From the NCBI RefSeq assembly GCF_000686845.1, contig NZ_JMLS01000004.1:62001-126000 (forward strand): DNA of 64,000 nucleotides, given 5' to 3'. Position numbers and translations under genes: made by a program. This DNA is from Paenibacillus sp. UNC451MF. Lineage in GTDB: Bacteria > Bacillota > Bacilli > Paenibacillales > NBRC-103111. The notes under the pieces are model-generated. The model saw only the letters and a program-made list of their open reading frames with translations. It did no database searches and was not told the DNA's origin. Below, piece by piece: positions 22,632-30,590 of the stretch (its first letter is position 1; each line of letters opens with the position of its first letter).

Positions 22632-24820
22632 TAGCTTTGCACCCCCTTAATTTTGGATAGCTCCCGTTGGGCCTCAACCAGCTTGTGATAGGCACCTTGT
22701 TTATCAATTAATTGTTCGTGGGTGCCAATCTCAACAATTTGACCTTTATCCAATACGACCAATCGGTCCGCGTTTCGTAAAGTGGACAACCTATGCGCTA
22801 TAGCAAATGTAGTACGGCCTTTTACAAGACGTGATATGGCTTCCTGGATTTGACGTTCCGTCTCGGTATCCACCGATGCCGTTGCTTCGTCTAAAATAAG
22901 AATACGCGGGTCGTGCACGATAGCCCTTGCGATAGCAATACGCTGCTTTTCACCGCCAGAAAGGCGATGCCCCCGCTCCCCGACCTTAGTATCATATCCA
23001 TCCGGAAGTCGGACGATAAAATCGTGTGCATTAGCAATCTTGGCTGCTCTCATGATCTCTTCTGGCGTAGCATCCGGTTTGGAATAGGCTATGTTCTCCG
23101 TAATAGTTCCATCAAATAGAAATGTCTCCTGCAGAACAACACCAATCTTCTTCCTCAGATCTTCCTGCTTGATCTTCTTCAAGGGAATGCCATCTATCGT
23201 GATATGTCCTTGATTGGGATCATAAAACCGACAAATCATATTAATAAGCGTGGACTTTCCTGCACCAGAATGTCCGACCAGACCAATCATTTCTCCAGGT
23301 GCTACGTTCAGGTCGATGTTTTTCAATACAGGATGATGCGTTTCGTAACCGTAGGATACTTGATGAAGCACCACTCTGCCTTCTACCCAGTCCATTGGAA
23401 CAGGCTCGATATCGTCCGGTACATCCGACGGAGTATCCATAATTTCGAAGACGCGATCCGCCGCTGCCATCGCTCGGCTGGTCCAGTTGAGCGCTTGGCT
23501 GAACCATTGAAGAGGTCCGAACAGCATGCCCAAATATGCAGTAAAGGCCATCAAAGTTCCTAAAGATATTTGATCGCGAAGCACCATCCATCCACCGAAG
23601 TACCAAACAAGAATCGCACCTGAAGTGGAAATAAGAGCGAACAACGGGAATACGCCTTGCCACATACCGTCTGCTTTAATATTTTGCTCAACCAACTCTT
23701 TATTGGCATCACCATAACGCGACATTTCCGTAGGCTCTTGACCGAACGCTTTCACGACGCGAATCCCCTGTAGCGCATCGCCTACCAGCATATTCAGACG
23801 GTTAATAGCTCTCCAGTGACGATACCACCGCGCACGGATTGTTGGCCATATGACCATCGAAGTTATCACGATAAGAGGAGTAGGGATAATGGCATAAATA
23901 GCAAGCTTCCAATCGAGACTCGCCATCATAGTTATAATCGCCGCGAGCATCAGCACTTGACCTGCTATCCACATGATGCCATCCGTTAAAAACTGGCGCA
24001 TAGCTTCGGCGTCACTGTTGACTCGACCAATGAATTGCGAGGTTTGCCTTCGATCGAAAAACCCGAGTGACAGCCTCATTAGCGAAGAGTAGATATCTTT
24101 GCGGATATCCCCCATCAGCTTGCCCCCAACCCATACCCCCATATAGCCTCGTAACGTTTGCATAATGGATAGCATGACTCTGGCTCCGGCAAGACCCAGT
24201 ACGAACCAAAGCAGTGCAAGGCTGAAGCTCTTAGGTTGTAATACATCATCCACGATCACTTTTGTAAGGAATGGCGGAACGAGCTCCATCATTGTAGCTG
24301 CTACCAGCATCAGCGCAGCTGTCGTCATCTGGACGCGATAAGGCTTTGCATAGCTTAAAAGTCTAGCCGCCACCTTACCTTTGTCTGTACATACAGAGCA
24401 TACCTGTGTCCCTTCTAACAAAGGCGTTCCGCACTGCGTACATCGTCTTGGCAGATCTTTTACAGATGCAGCAGGAACCTCTTCTTTAGTGGAAAGCGCT
24501 TTAATCAGTTTGGACGCGAATCCAAATTTCCCCGCATGGCTAGAGGTATAACGGATAAGCGCTACTGGGCCCTTCCCCGTATCGGCTATCAATGTGCCGC
24601 CGCCTATCGCCGATACAATGCGGCATTCGGTAATACCTCCAATAGGCTGTTCCCGTAGTACTTCACCATCTGCATTGAAAACCTTTACTTCCTCATCCAT
24701 AACAATGAGCCATCGCTCACCGAAATGGCCTTCCTCATCCACATCGGCCATCGCAGCAAACATGGGCTGTGAAGACAGGCTGGCCTCTATGGCATGTGGA
24801 AGTTTTTCCAAAATGGACAT
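22631..24820 (-). CDS. ABC exporter with N-terminal domain and zinc ribbon
   Basis: 729 residues. An N-terminal 120-residue beta-rich segment (a scaffold that reads MDEEVKVFNADGEVL) is followed by a four-cysteine zinc ribbon CTQCGTPL...CSVC, six membrane helices (about 165-460), and an ATPase with GHSGAGKST, LSGGEKQR and LILDEATASVD. It forms an operon with DUF1854; the cargo is unknown. AAAGGAGAG precedes the ATG. The extra N-terminal domain and ribbon set it apart from generic MsbA-type exporters and match the DUF1854-linked class. Confidence 0.88.
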   Translation of the reverse strand: MSILEKLPHAIEASLSSQPMFAAMADVDEEGHFGERWLIVMDEEVKVFNADGEVLREQPIGGITECRIVSAIGGGTLIADTGKGPVALIRYTSSHAGKFGFASKLIKALSTKEEVPAASVKDLPRRCTQCGTPLLEGTQVCSVCTDKGKVAARLLSYAKPYRVQMTTAALMLVAATMMELVPPFLTKVIVDDVLQPKSFSLALLWFVLGLAGARVMLSIMQTLRGYMGVWVGGKLMGDIRKDIYSSLMRLSLGFFDRRQTSQFIGRVNSDAEAMRQFLTDGIMWIAGQVLMLAAIITMMASLDWKLAIYAIIPTPLIVITSMVIWPTIRARWYRHWRAINRLNMLVGDALQGIRVVKAFGQEPTEMSRYGDANKELVEQNIKADGMWQGVFPLFALISTSGAILVWYFGGWMVLRDQISLGTLMAFTAYLGMLFGPLQWFSQALNWTSRAMAAADRVFEIMDTPSDVPDDIEPVPMDWVEGRVVLHQVSYGYETHHPVLKNIDLNVAPGEMIGLVGHSGAGKSTLINMICRFYDPNQGHITIDGIPLKKIKQEDLRKKIGVVLQETFLFDGTITENIAYSKPDATPEEIMRAAKIANAHDFIVRLPDGYDTKVGERGHRLSGGEKQRIAIARAIVHDPRILILDEATASVDTETERQIQEAISRLVKGRTTFAIAHRLSTLRNADRLVVLDKGQIVEIGTHEQLIDKQGAYHKLVEAQRELSKIKGVQS

Positions 24821-25196
24821 GAATTCTTCTCTCCTTTACTTGAGCGCATCTGGCTTGAACCGATTCTGATGTCTCTTCAGGGAGCTACTCTTCGAATCGC
24901 GAAGTGGTACTGCATCTCTCAACCTTACTTATCTTATGATGACTGCTTTCAAAATACCAAGGGAAAGAATGTTTATAACAAAATATACCAGTCACTAAAC
25001 AAACATACGTTCTCACAACGAGTATTTTAGCAAAACTCCATATCAAAGTAAACCATTATTTACCTAATATTCATAAATTACGTACATCCAATATAAAAAA
25101 AATCAACCTATGATTTCGTCTCATGGTATGGAATAATAAGGGAGCCTTGCGGTGAAATGGATTCATTGTATATTACCTACTTTAGGGGGGAACAAG
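24821..25196. other. Intergenic region between divergent genes
   Basis: 376 bases with no convincing gene. Leftward it carries the leader of the ABC/DUF1854 operon, with small hairpins (around 24870-24900) not matching a riboswitch I know. The right half is AT-rich and probably holds promoters. Confidence 0.5.
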
Positions 25197-25670
25197 ATGA
25201 ATTTGAAAAGTTCTTCAAGACTGGATAGTATCCGAGTCATTGTTGACGAAATGCTCCTAGCCTTAGCCGATGCAAATAGAAGACGCAATGGCTATGTTCA
25301 TCTGTACGGTGTATCCAGCTTTGCTTCCATGCTTGCCTACAAAAGAGGACTTCATGCAGAGCTTGCAACTATCGCCGGCATGCTACATGATTACTATTTT
25401 TATAAAACGGGAATATCGACCTTTCGTGCCGAGAACAGCGCAGAAGCGGTAAGGCCTATTCTTAGAAATACGGGGCTTTTTTCAAAAGAGGAACAACGAA
25501 CCATCCTTCGCTCCATTTTTTATCAGAACAATCAAATGGGCCAGCATGGCGTTGATGAGGAGACAATAAAAGAAGCGGTGATGCTGCATCATTACTTCCA
25601 CAATTCAAAGGATGCACTTTGCCCTAATAGTATCGAGAGATTGCGTTCACTACTATTTGAATTGGCTTGA
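25197..25670 (+). CDS. HD-domain protein
   Basis: 157 residues. HD-type metal ligands appear as H in GYVHLYGVSSFASMLA, HD in IAGMLHDYYFY and HH in AVMLHHYFHN, the order of small HD hydrolases. The substrate (nucleotide or phosphoester) is unknown. The ATG at 25197 follows AGGGGGG; an in-frame ATG at 25152 lacks a site. The gene end runs into a degraded reading frame downstream. Confidence 0.75.
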   Translation: MNLKSSSRLDSIRVIVDEMLLALADANRRRNGYVHLYGVSSFASMLAYKRGLHAELATIAGMLHDYYFYKTGISTFRAENSAEAVRPILRNTGLFSKEEQRTILRSIFYQNNQMGQHGVDEETIKEAVMLHHYFHNSKDALCPNSIERLRSLLFELA

Positions 25671-26025
25671 ATGGGCTCAGCTTCTTGAGGTCTGTTGCTT
25701 CCATAGTGGAATGGATGAAGATTTCACACCTTCTAGAGGGGGTATCGTAATCTATGAAAAACTACTCTCCGACAAGTCCCATGACCATATCGGGATTGTC
25801 CTGTCCTGCGATAACGACGAACTGATCGTCGCCGAAGGAAATAAGGATAAAAAGAATCAATCCGCAATAGTACATCGAGATCGTAGGAAATGCATAGCTG
25901 GCTACATCCGTGTAGATAACGAATATCAGTACTCATTTGCAGGTGAGTATGAACCTATCCTGCTTAAGTTGTCCCATCATTTCCAGCCTTTATATTTACT
26001 GATAATTGTCTCATCCCAAATTTGA
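25660..26025 (+). pseudogene. N-terminally truncated papain-like (CHAP/NlpC-type) protein
   Basis: An open frame beginning inside the end of the HD gene reads NWLEWAQLLEVCCFHSG, MDEDFTPSRGGIVIYEKLL, DHIGIVLSCDNDELIVAEGN and IAGYIRVDNEYQYSF. This is the second half of a papain-like amidase fold, but there is no start with a ribosome binding site and the catalytic N-terminal half is missing. The usual acidic residue of the GDIV block is Gly. The tail after GEYEP runs into the opposite-strand remnant. Probably a decayed gene; family call is inference. Confidence 0.5.
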
Positions 26026-26385
26026 ACCTCGATATACCGTTCTGGGCCTTGACTTCCGTCTGCATTCCATTCTTGAGGAAAACCATACAGCTGAATCAAG
26101 TCTAAGATTTCTTGTTTCGTTAGACGTTGCCTCGGTATGGTTTTCCATCCTTATACCGCATCGTGGGAAATAAATCCCCATACGTGAAGCTGATGCTTTG
26201 CTCTTCAAATTCATCCAATACGATCTTAATCTCGTGACCGTTTCTATACCAATCCTTAATCCATCGGCATGGACCGAGCGTCATGTAATGAGGATAATGA
26301 CTTGCTGAGCTTCATCGTCACTCAAGCTGGACAAATTAACAAAGGCGCCACGTTCCGTTTCATAATAGGTATAAATAATGTCATT
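25977..26385 (-). pseudogene. Decayed gene with at least two frameshifts
   Basis: The leftward strand holds three consecutive coding pieces in different frames. First NDIIYTYYETERGAFVNLSS; then HYMTLGPCRWIKDWYRNG and ISFTYGDLFPTMRYKDGKPYR; then RLTKQEILDLIQLYGFPQEW and GPERYIEVQIWDE, with stop at 25977. Joined, they form one plausible soluble protein, with residues apparently lost between the first two pieces. No start codon is seen and the left border meets the DoxX-like gene's stop. Function unknown. Confidence 0.65.
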
Positions 26386-26773
26386 TAATGAATGGAATAA
26401 GCTTGCGTACGTTCTCATCTCTCAGCCATAATCCTCCCCAAGTCAGAACAGCCAGGTAGATAGGAAATAAAGTATGGGTAAACAGCGGAGCATCCATTCG
26501 AATATGTGTGGCTACCACTCCGCCAAAATATGCGGTTAGCAGCAGCGCACCCAAAACCGATGTACGTGGTATGGCATATAGAATGGTAGGAATGAGACCA
26601 AGAACGCCAATGACAATAATGTGATGCTCGGCATAGCCAAGCGAGACGGTTCCTTCTACAACGGGAGCCGGTTTAATCAATTTGAACACACCATCAAATA
26701 ACATGAACAGAATAACTAGCCAGCCCATGATCCTTGCTGTCCACAGCCGACCTTTTGAAATACGAGCATTCAT
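26381..26773 (-). CDS. DoxX-like small membrane protein
   Basis: 130 residues with four predicted membrane helices (ILFMLFDGVFKLI, IIVIGVLGLIPTILYAI, SVLGALLLTAYFGGVVATHI, LFPIYLAVLTWGGLWL). Layout and the AYFGGVVATHIR motif fit the DoxX-like family, whose roles are mostly undefined. GAGAGG precedes the ATG. The degraded gene at 25977-26385 follows directly. Confidence 0.75.
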   Translation of the reverse strand: MNARISKGRLWTARIMGWLVILFMLFDGVFKLIKPAPVVEGTVSLGYAEHHIIVIGVLGLIPTILYAIPRTSVLGALLLTAYFGGVVATHIRMDAPLFTHTLFPIYLAVLTWGGLWLRDENVRKLIPFIK

Positions 26774-26868
26774 GATTTATCAACCTCTCTCAAATTTTGA
26801 TAAAACCATAGTAGCATGAAACCTTCGGCCTCATTTCTTATAAATTGCTCTTTTCAGCTTGGCTTCAC

Positions 26869-27219
26869 TTAGGTATGGGCTAAAATGTTGACCAACTTGC
26901 CAAAGGGATCCCGGACATAAAATCGTCGAACACCCCACGGCTCATTTGCCGGTCCGTATTCAATGCGAAACCCTGCATCCTTCATACGAGTATAAGCAAC
27001 ATCCACATCATCGACTTCAATCGATAGATCTGGCGTAGGTGTAGAAGAACCGCCTTGCGAAGCGACACTAATTTGAATACTCATCTCCTGATTCGACCCG
27101 TAAGTCGCTATCCATCCATGATCCATTAATAAATCGAGGCCGAGAACATCTTGATAGAAACTTTTGGCTGCAGCAATATCTCGAGCATCTATATTGGTGA
27201 CAATTCGTTTGACGATCAT
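26869..27219 (-). CDS. Glyoxalase/VOC-domain protein
   Basis: 116 residues forming one VOC module pair: DIAAAKSFYQDVLGLDLLMDHGW, DLSIEVDDVDVAYTRMKDAGFRIEYGP and RRFYVRDPFGKLVNILAH. It may be an antibiotic- or aldehyde-binding VOC protein; the substrate is not readable. GGAGG precedes the ATG. Confidence 0.85.
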   Translation of the reverse strand: MIVKRIVTNIDARDIAAAKSFYQDVLGLDLLMDHGWIATYGSNQEMSIQISVASQGGSSTPTPDLSIEVDDVDVAYTRMKDAGFRIEYGPANEPWGVRRFYVRDPFGKLVNILAHT

Positions 27220-27356
27220 TATAAACCTACCTCCATCTATGGGCAGTGAGCTTCCCGCTATCCCGCACTGTCATACTCTCATCCGCATGTTCGATCATCC
27301 GTTGAATCCGCTCCAAATCGCCAACCGACCGTCGTATTCACGATGCTCTGAATAAT

Positions 27357-28058
27357 TTATTGCATCAGTTCAGCAACCGAATAAGGGAATAACGGCTTGC
27401 TCAGCTCCAAAATCGCTTTTGCATAGTCCTGTATTTCCTTTTGAGCATCATGCTCCAGCCTTTGATTAAGGAAATGGCACACGGATTGCAGAGATGCCGT
27501 CCAGTACCAACGAACGTACATGCCATAGGATGGTAAAAACAATCGCGCCTGTTCCGCACACACTCCGTCGTCTAAAGCGGCTTCATACTTTTGGATTCCC
27601 AGCTCGATATAGTCGATTAATTGCTGAGTCAATTTCATCCCAATCTCCTTATGTACCGCTTCGCCGCTGCCTTGTTTGGAATTAGCCGGTTTACCTCTCC
27701 ATTCTTCTTCCTGCGGAATATAAAATGTTGGCTCCTCCGTAATGTATCTTCTACTGGATTCATTCCATCCCTCAAGACTATCCCCTGTTCCCTCCATATG
27801 AGCGGAGCCGACTACATACTTCCACCATTGTCTGGCTACCATTAAAGGAGCGTACACCTCGAACTGCATCATGACATGTCTAAAAGGTGACGTATGACCT
27901 TCTCTCGCCAGAAATTGGATCAATCGAATATCTTTGCTGTCCAGTTCATGGGATTCTTTGGCATAGGATACTCGCGCCGCATTAACAATCGTTAAATCCG
28001 ATCCCATATGATTGACAAGCCTTACGTAGCCTTTATCTAGAACTTGAATAAATGACAT
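27357..28058 (-). CDS. thyX: FAD-dependent thymidylate synthase with variant signature
   Basis: About 233 residues. ThyX methylates dUMP to dTMP using CH2-THF, NADPH and FAD. Visible blocks are EGHTSPFRHVMMQFEV, ARQWWKY and WNESSRRY. The classic RHRxxSxNExSxRY signature is altered: RHR is replaced by KYVVG and followed by an insertion before NESSRRY, as in some Bacillus ThyX proteins. The ATG at 28058 lies 12 nt after AAGGGG; an in-frame start at 28091 is possible. It lies 115 bases downstream of the chaperone operon on the same strand. Confidence 0.88.
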   Translation of the reverse strand: MSFIQVLDKGYVRLVNHMGSDLTIVNAARVSYAKESHELDSKDIRLIQFLAREGHTSPFRHVMMQFEVYAPLMVARQWWKYVVGSAHMEGTGDSLEGWNESSRRYITEEPTFYIPQEEEWRGKPANSKQGSGEAVHKEIGMKLTQQLIDYIELGIQKYEAALDDGVCAEQARLFLPSYGMYVRWYWTASLQSVCHFLNQRLEHDAQKEIQDYAKAILELSKPLFPYSVAELMQ

Positions 28059-28173
28059 TAAAATCAACATCCCCTTAAAGCGTATTGGCATAATACTAAA
28101 AACATACAGGTTACAGAACAGGGAGATTATACCATAGCATCATGGAAATGTGTCCTTTTTTTACAAGTAATTT

Positions 28174-28821
28174 TCACCTTAGATTTAAACCGGTTAATGG
28201 GCTTTCAGCTCCGGTTAGCAGCTTGATCAAGAAACCATTGTAATTCTTCACGTAATCCAAGGAAGGAGTCGCATCGAAAAAATCCGCACCCGCTGCATAA
28301 CTAATTAAATATTCCTTCCAGTTGGTGTATGATTCTCTGGCATTCTGAAGGCTCATTGCTACTATCCTCCATTTATCCTCTTCCGTTAAGTAGCCAAGAT
28401 GATATCCTGCACAGCACAAATAGACACACCAGGAATGGTCGAATGCGGCGATGCCTTCCGCTGGGAGACGCATCAAATAGTAATTAGCTACCAGCAGCCT
28501 CCTCGTTCGTCTTTCCCCCTCCGGTAAGGATTGCAAATAAGGGTTCCTTTCCGATTCGGTAAGTCCTGACAGGAGCATACGATAATCTTCAAACTCCTTA
28601 CGGATTCCCGTATCAAACAACCACTGAAGCGTTGCTCTTAATGAGCGGGGATCGTCGATTCTCCAAAGTTCTAGGGCATTGCGAAGCCGTGTTTTGTTCT
28701 CAAAAACCATATGCATTTTATTGGCAAGAGAATAAGCCATCTGTCCTTTCATGCAAAAGGAAGAAAGTGCATTAACATAAAAAGCCAATTGCTTGCGTAG
28801 TGTTGGGTCGTAGTAGTTCAA
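28174..28821 (-). CDS. DUF1266 protein, copy B
   Basis: 215 residues. DUF1266 features: LWRIDDPRSLRATLQWLFDTG, RKEFEDYRMLLSGL, GIAAFDHSWCVYLCCAGYHLGYLTEEDKW and YTNWKEYLISYAAGADFF. Soluble; activity unknown. The start overlaps the stop of the J-protein gene by 4 bases (ATGA), so the pair is translationally coupled. Last gene of the hscC-like operon; paralog of the protein at 29915-30565. Confidence 0.85.
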   Translation of the reverse strand: MNYYDPTLRKQLAFYVNALSSFCMKGQMAYSLANKMHMVFENKTRLRNALELWRIDDPRSLRATLQWLFDTGIRKEFEDYRMLLSGLTESERNPYLQSLPEGERRTRRLLVANYYLMRLPAEGIAAFDHSWCVYLCCAGYHLGYLTEEDKWRIVAMSLQNARESYTNWKEYLISYAAGADFFDATPSLDYVKNYNGFLIKLLTGAESPLTGLNLR

Positions 28822-29900
28822 CGAATGCTCCCCTTTTTCTTATCAAGTTCAACAAGCTGAATAACGGCTTCGATATCAAACGGTTGAATATGCGTTATTC
28901 GTTGGTACATTTCCTTTGCGTTCTCGATCTCCCTTAACCTCATATAGCATTTTCCTGCTAATGCTAATGCGTCCAAATGCTCCGGTTGATGAGACAGGAT
29001 GTATTCTAAATCTCGAAGTACTTCGTTGAACCGCTCTCTTGCATAGTTGACTCGCGCCTTGACCAGGTACAAGTCAAGATCATTGGGGACGATTCGAATG
29101 CAATGATCTACGGCAGTTAATGCTTCAATCAAGTTTCCCTGCCTGAGATAAAACTCACCTCTCAGACGCAGCAAATCCGGATCATCAGCAAATAAAGCAT
29201 GCGCCTTCGTAAGCATTTCCTCTGTAAGTTGCATGTTTTTTTCCTTCAATGCCATTAATGCCTTCAAGCGGTAGTCCAAATAAGTCTCCAGCTCTTCAAA
29301 TTGTTTAATGTATGTGTAGCGCAAGCTAGTTGAATAAAGCGGATCAGCGAATACGTGCAGGAAAATATTTGGAAACTGTCTAGCAAATGAATCTCTATCC
29401 TTCCGAATAGCATCTTTCCAATGAAAACTACTTTCTAATAATCCCCATATCCCCCTTGGCAAATGAGGATGCTGGTCTATAAAGCCGGACATTTGCTCTC
29501 TAACAGCATATTGAAGCCTTATATTCCACATCACATCTTCTTGCATGAGGTTCAACCAGGATGTTAGCTCAATACGGGAAGCCATATTATTATAGACAGC
29601 ATGGACTTTTTCCATGAAATCCTGAAGAGGATCTTCTTGGGTTCTCCCCTCATGAAAAGAAACATTCATTGAATGCGAGGAAAAGATGAAGACATGTTCG
29701 TCTTCATCTTCGTCAGTGTGACTAATCGATTGACTCTTACGTTTACAGTTTAAGATAGCCTGATCGTAAGCCTCTCTAAGCTTCTGATATCCTTCCGGAT
29801 CTTCCTCGGGATGATGCTGCTTCAGTTTTTGGACATAAGCTTTCCTGATTAAGGATTTATCTTCAGTAGGGTTTATCCCCAAATGGTGCCATATATTCAT
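28818..29900 (-). CDS. J-domain/TPR co-chaperone, copy B
   Basis: 360 residues. N-terminal J-like domain (1-50) in which the Hsp70-stimulating HPD motif reads HPE (H30-P31-E32) inside [11 protein letters not shown] middle region is unassigned, followed by TPR-like helices (about 230-350: EALTAVDHCIRIVPNDLDLYLVKARVNYA, LDALALAGKCYMRL). It probably recruits clients to the Hsp70 at the operon start. No membrane segment, unlike copy A. Confidence 0.85.
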   Translation of the reverse strand: MNIWHHLGINPTEDKSLIRKAYVQKLKQHHPEEDPEGYQKLREAYDQAILNCKRKSQSISHTDEDEDEHVFIFSSHSMNVSFHEGRTQEDPLQDFMEKVHAVYNNMASRIELTSWLNLMQEDVMWNIRLQYAVREQMSGFIDQHPHLPRGIWGLLESSFHWKDAIRKDRDSFARQFPNIFLHVFADPLYSTSLRYTYIKQFEELETYLDYRLKALMALKEKNMQLTEEMLTKAHALFADDPDLLRLRGEFYLRQGNLIEALTAVDHCIRIVPNDLDLYLVKARVNYARERFNEVLRDLEYILSHQPEHLDALALAGKCYMRLREIENAKEMYQRITHIQPFDIEAVIQLVELDKKKGSIR

Positions 29901-29914
29901 GGATTCATCTCCGC

Positions 29915-30565
29915 CTAACTACCTAAATGCGCTTGCCTTAGTGGACTGGAATGGGACACGAATAGTTTCGTCAGTACTGCCTTATTCTCACTAATATAAT
30001 CGGAGTTCCTGTTAATGGAATTAAATGCAGAACCGACAGTAAAACTCACTAAATAGTCCTTCCAGTTTGAATAATTACTTTTTACAATCTGGATGACCTC
30101 ACCGATATTAGACCACTTCTCTTCTTCAGTTAAATAATCCATCTTAAGTCCAGCGCAGCATTTAAATACTGTCCATGTATAATCGACCGCAGCTATCCCT
30201 CCGGAAGGCATACGCCCTAAATACTGATTTACTATAGTTAGCTTATATTTCCGATTCGCATCGCCCGTTTCACTCTCGATGTACTTCAATCTACCGTCTT
30301 CCGATAGAGAGGACAAGATACAACTTATGTCTTCAAACTCTTTTCTCTGTCCTATCGTTATGGAATGTTTTATGTTTTCTTTCAGAGTATCTGCATTTTC
30401 GATCTCCCAGTGTTTAAATAAATTCCGCAAATAACTTCTTTTCGTATAAATCCAATTTGGATTTTGAACGTGGTAATCGGCATCCCTTCCTACTATGCAC
30501 ATGGCTGTCAGTGCATCGACAAAAGGTTTATAAGTAAACGATGCTTCCTCAGCGGAAGTATTCAT
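29915..30565 (-). CDS. DUF1266 protein, copy A
   Basis: 216 residues, same organisation as copy B: HWEIENADTLKENIKHSIT, RKEFEDISCILSSL, GGIAAVDYTWTVFKCCAGLKMDYLTEEEKW and YSNWKDYLVSFTVGSAF. Both copies sit directly after a J-domain gene, suggesting they are obligate J-protein partners or clients. Gap of 25 bases from the upstream J gene. Confidence 0.85.
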   Translation of the reverse strand: MNTSAEEASFTYKPFVDALTAMCIVGRDADYHVQNPNWIYTKRSYLRNLFKHWEIENADTLKENIKHSITIGQRKEFEDISCILSSLSEDGRLKYIESETGDANRKYKLTIVNQYLGRMPSGGIAAVDYTWTVFKCCAGLKMDYLTEEEKWSNIGEVIQIVKSNYSNWKDYLVSFTVGSAFNSINRNSDYISENKAVLTKLFVSHSSPLRQAHLGS

Positions 30566-30590
30566 AGTTAATCGTCTCCTCTTCTATCCA

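Noticed and set aside
23241-23663. 140-residue leftward frame inside the DUF1854-linked ABC gene
   Set aside because: A shadow of the ABC reading frame; no ribosome binding site and no recognisable domain.
24850-24960. Leader of the ABC/DUF1854 operon checked for T-box, purine, TPP, SAM and similar riboswitch patterns
   Set aside because: Only small hairpins; no conserved block of a known riboswitch recognised.
27236-27335. Leftward open stretch with RIQRMIEHADESMTV between thyX and the VOC gene
   Set aside because: About 35 codons, no start or ribosome binding site. Could be a remnant of a small regulator but too short to call.
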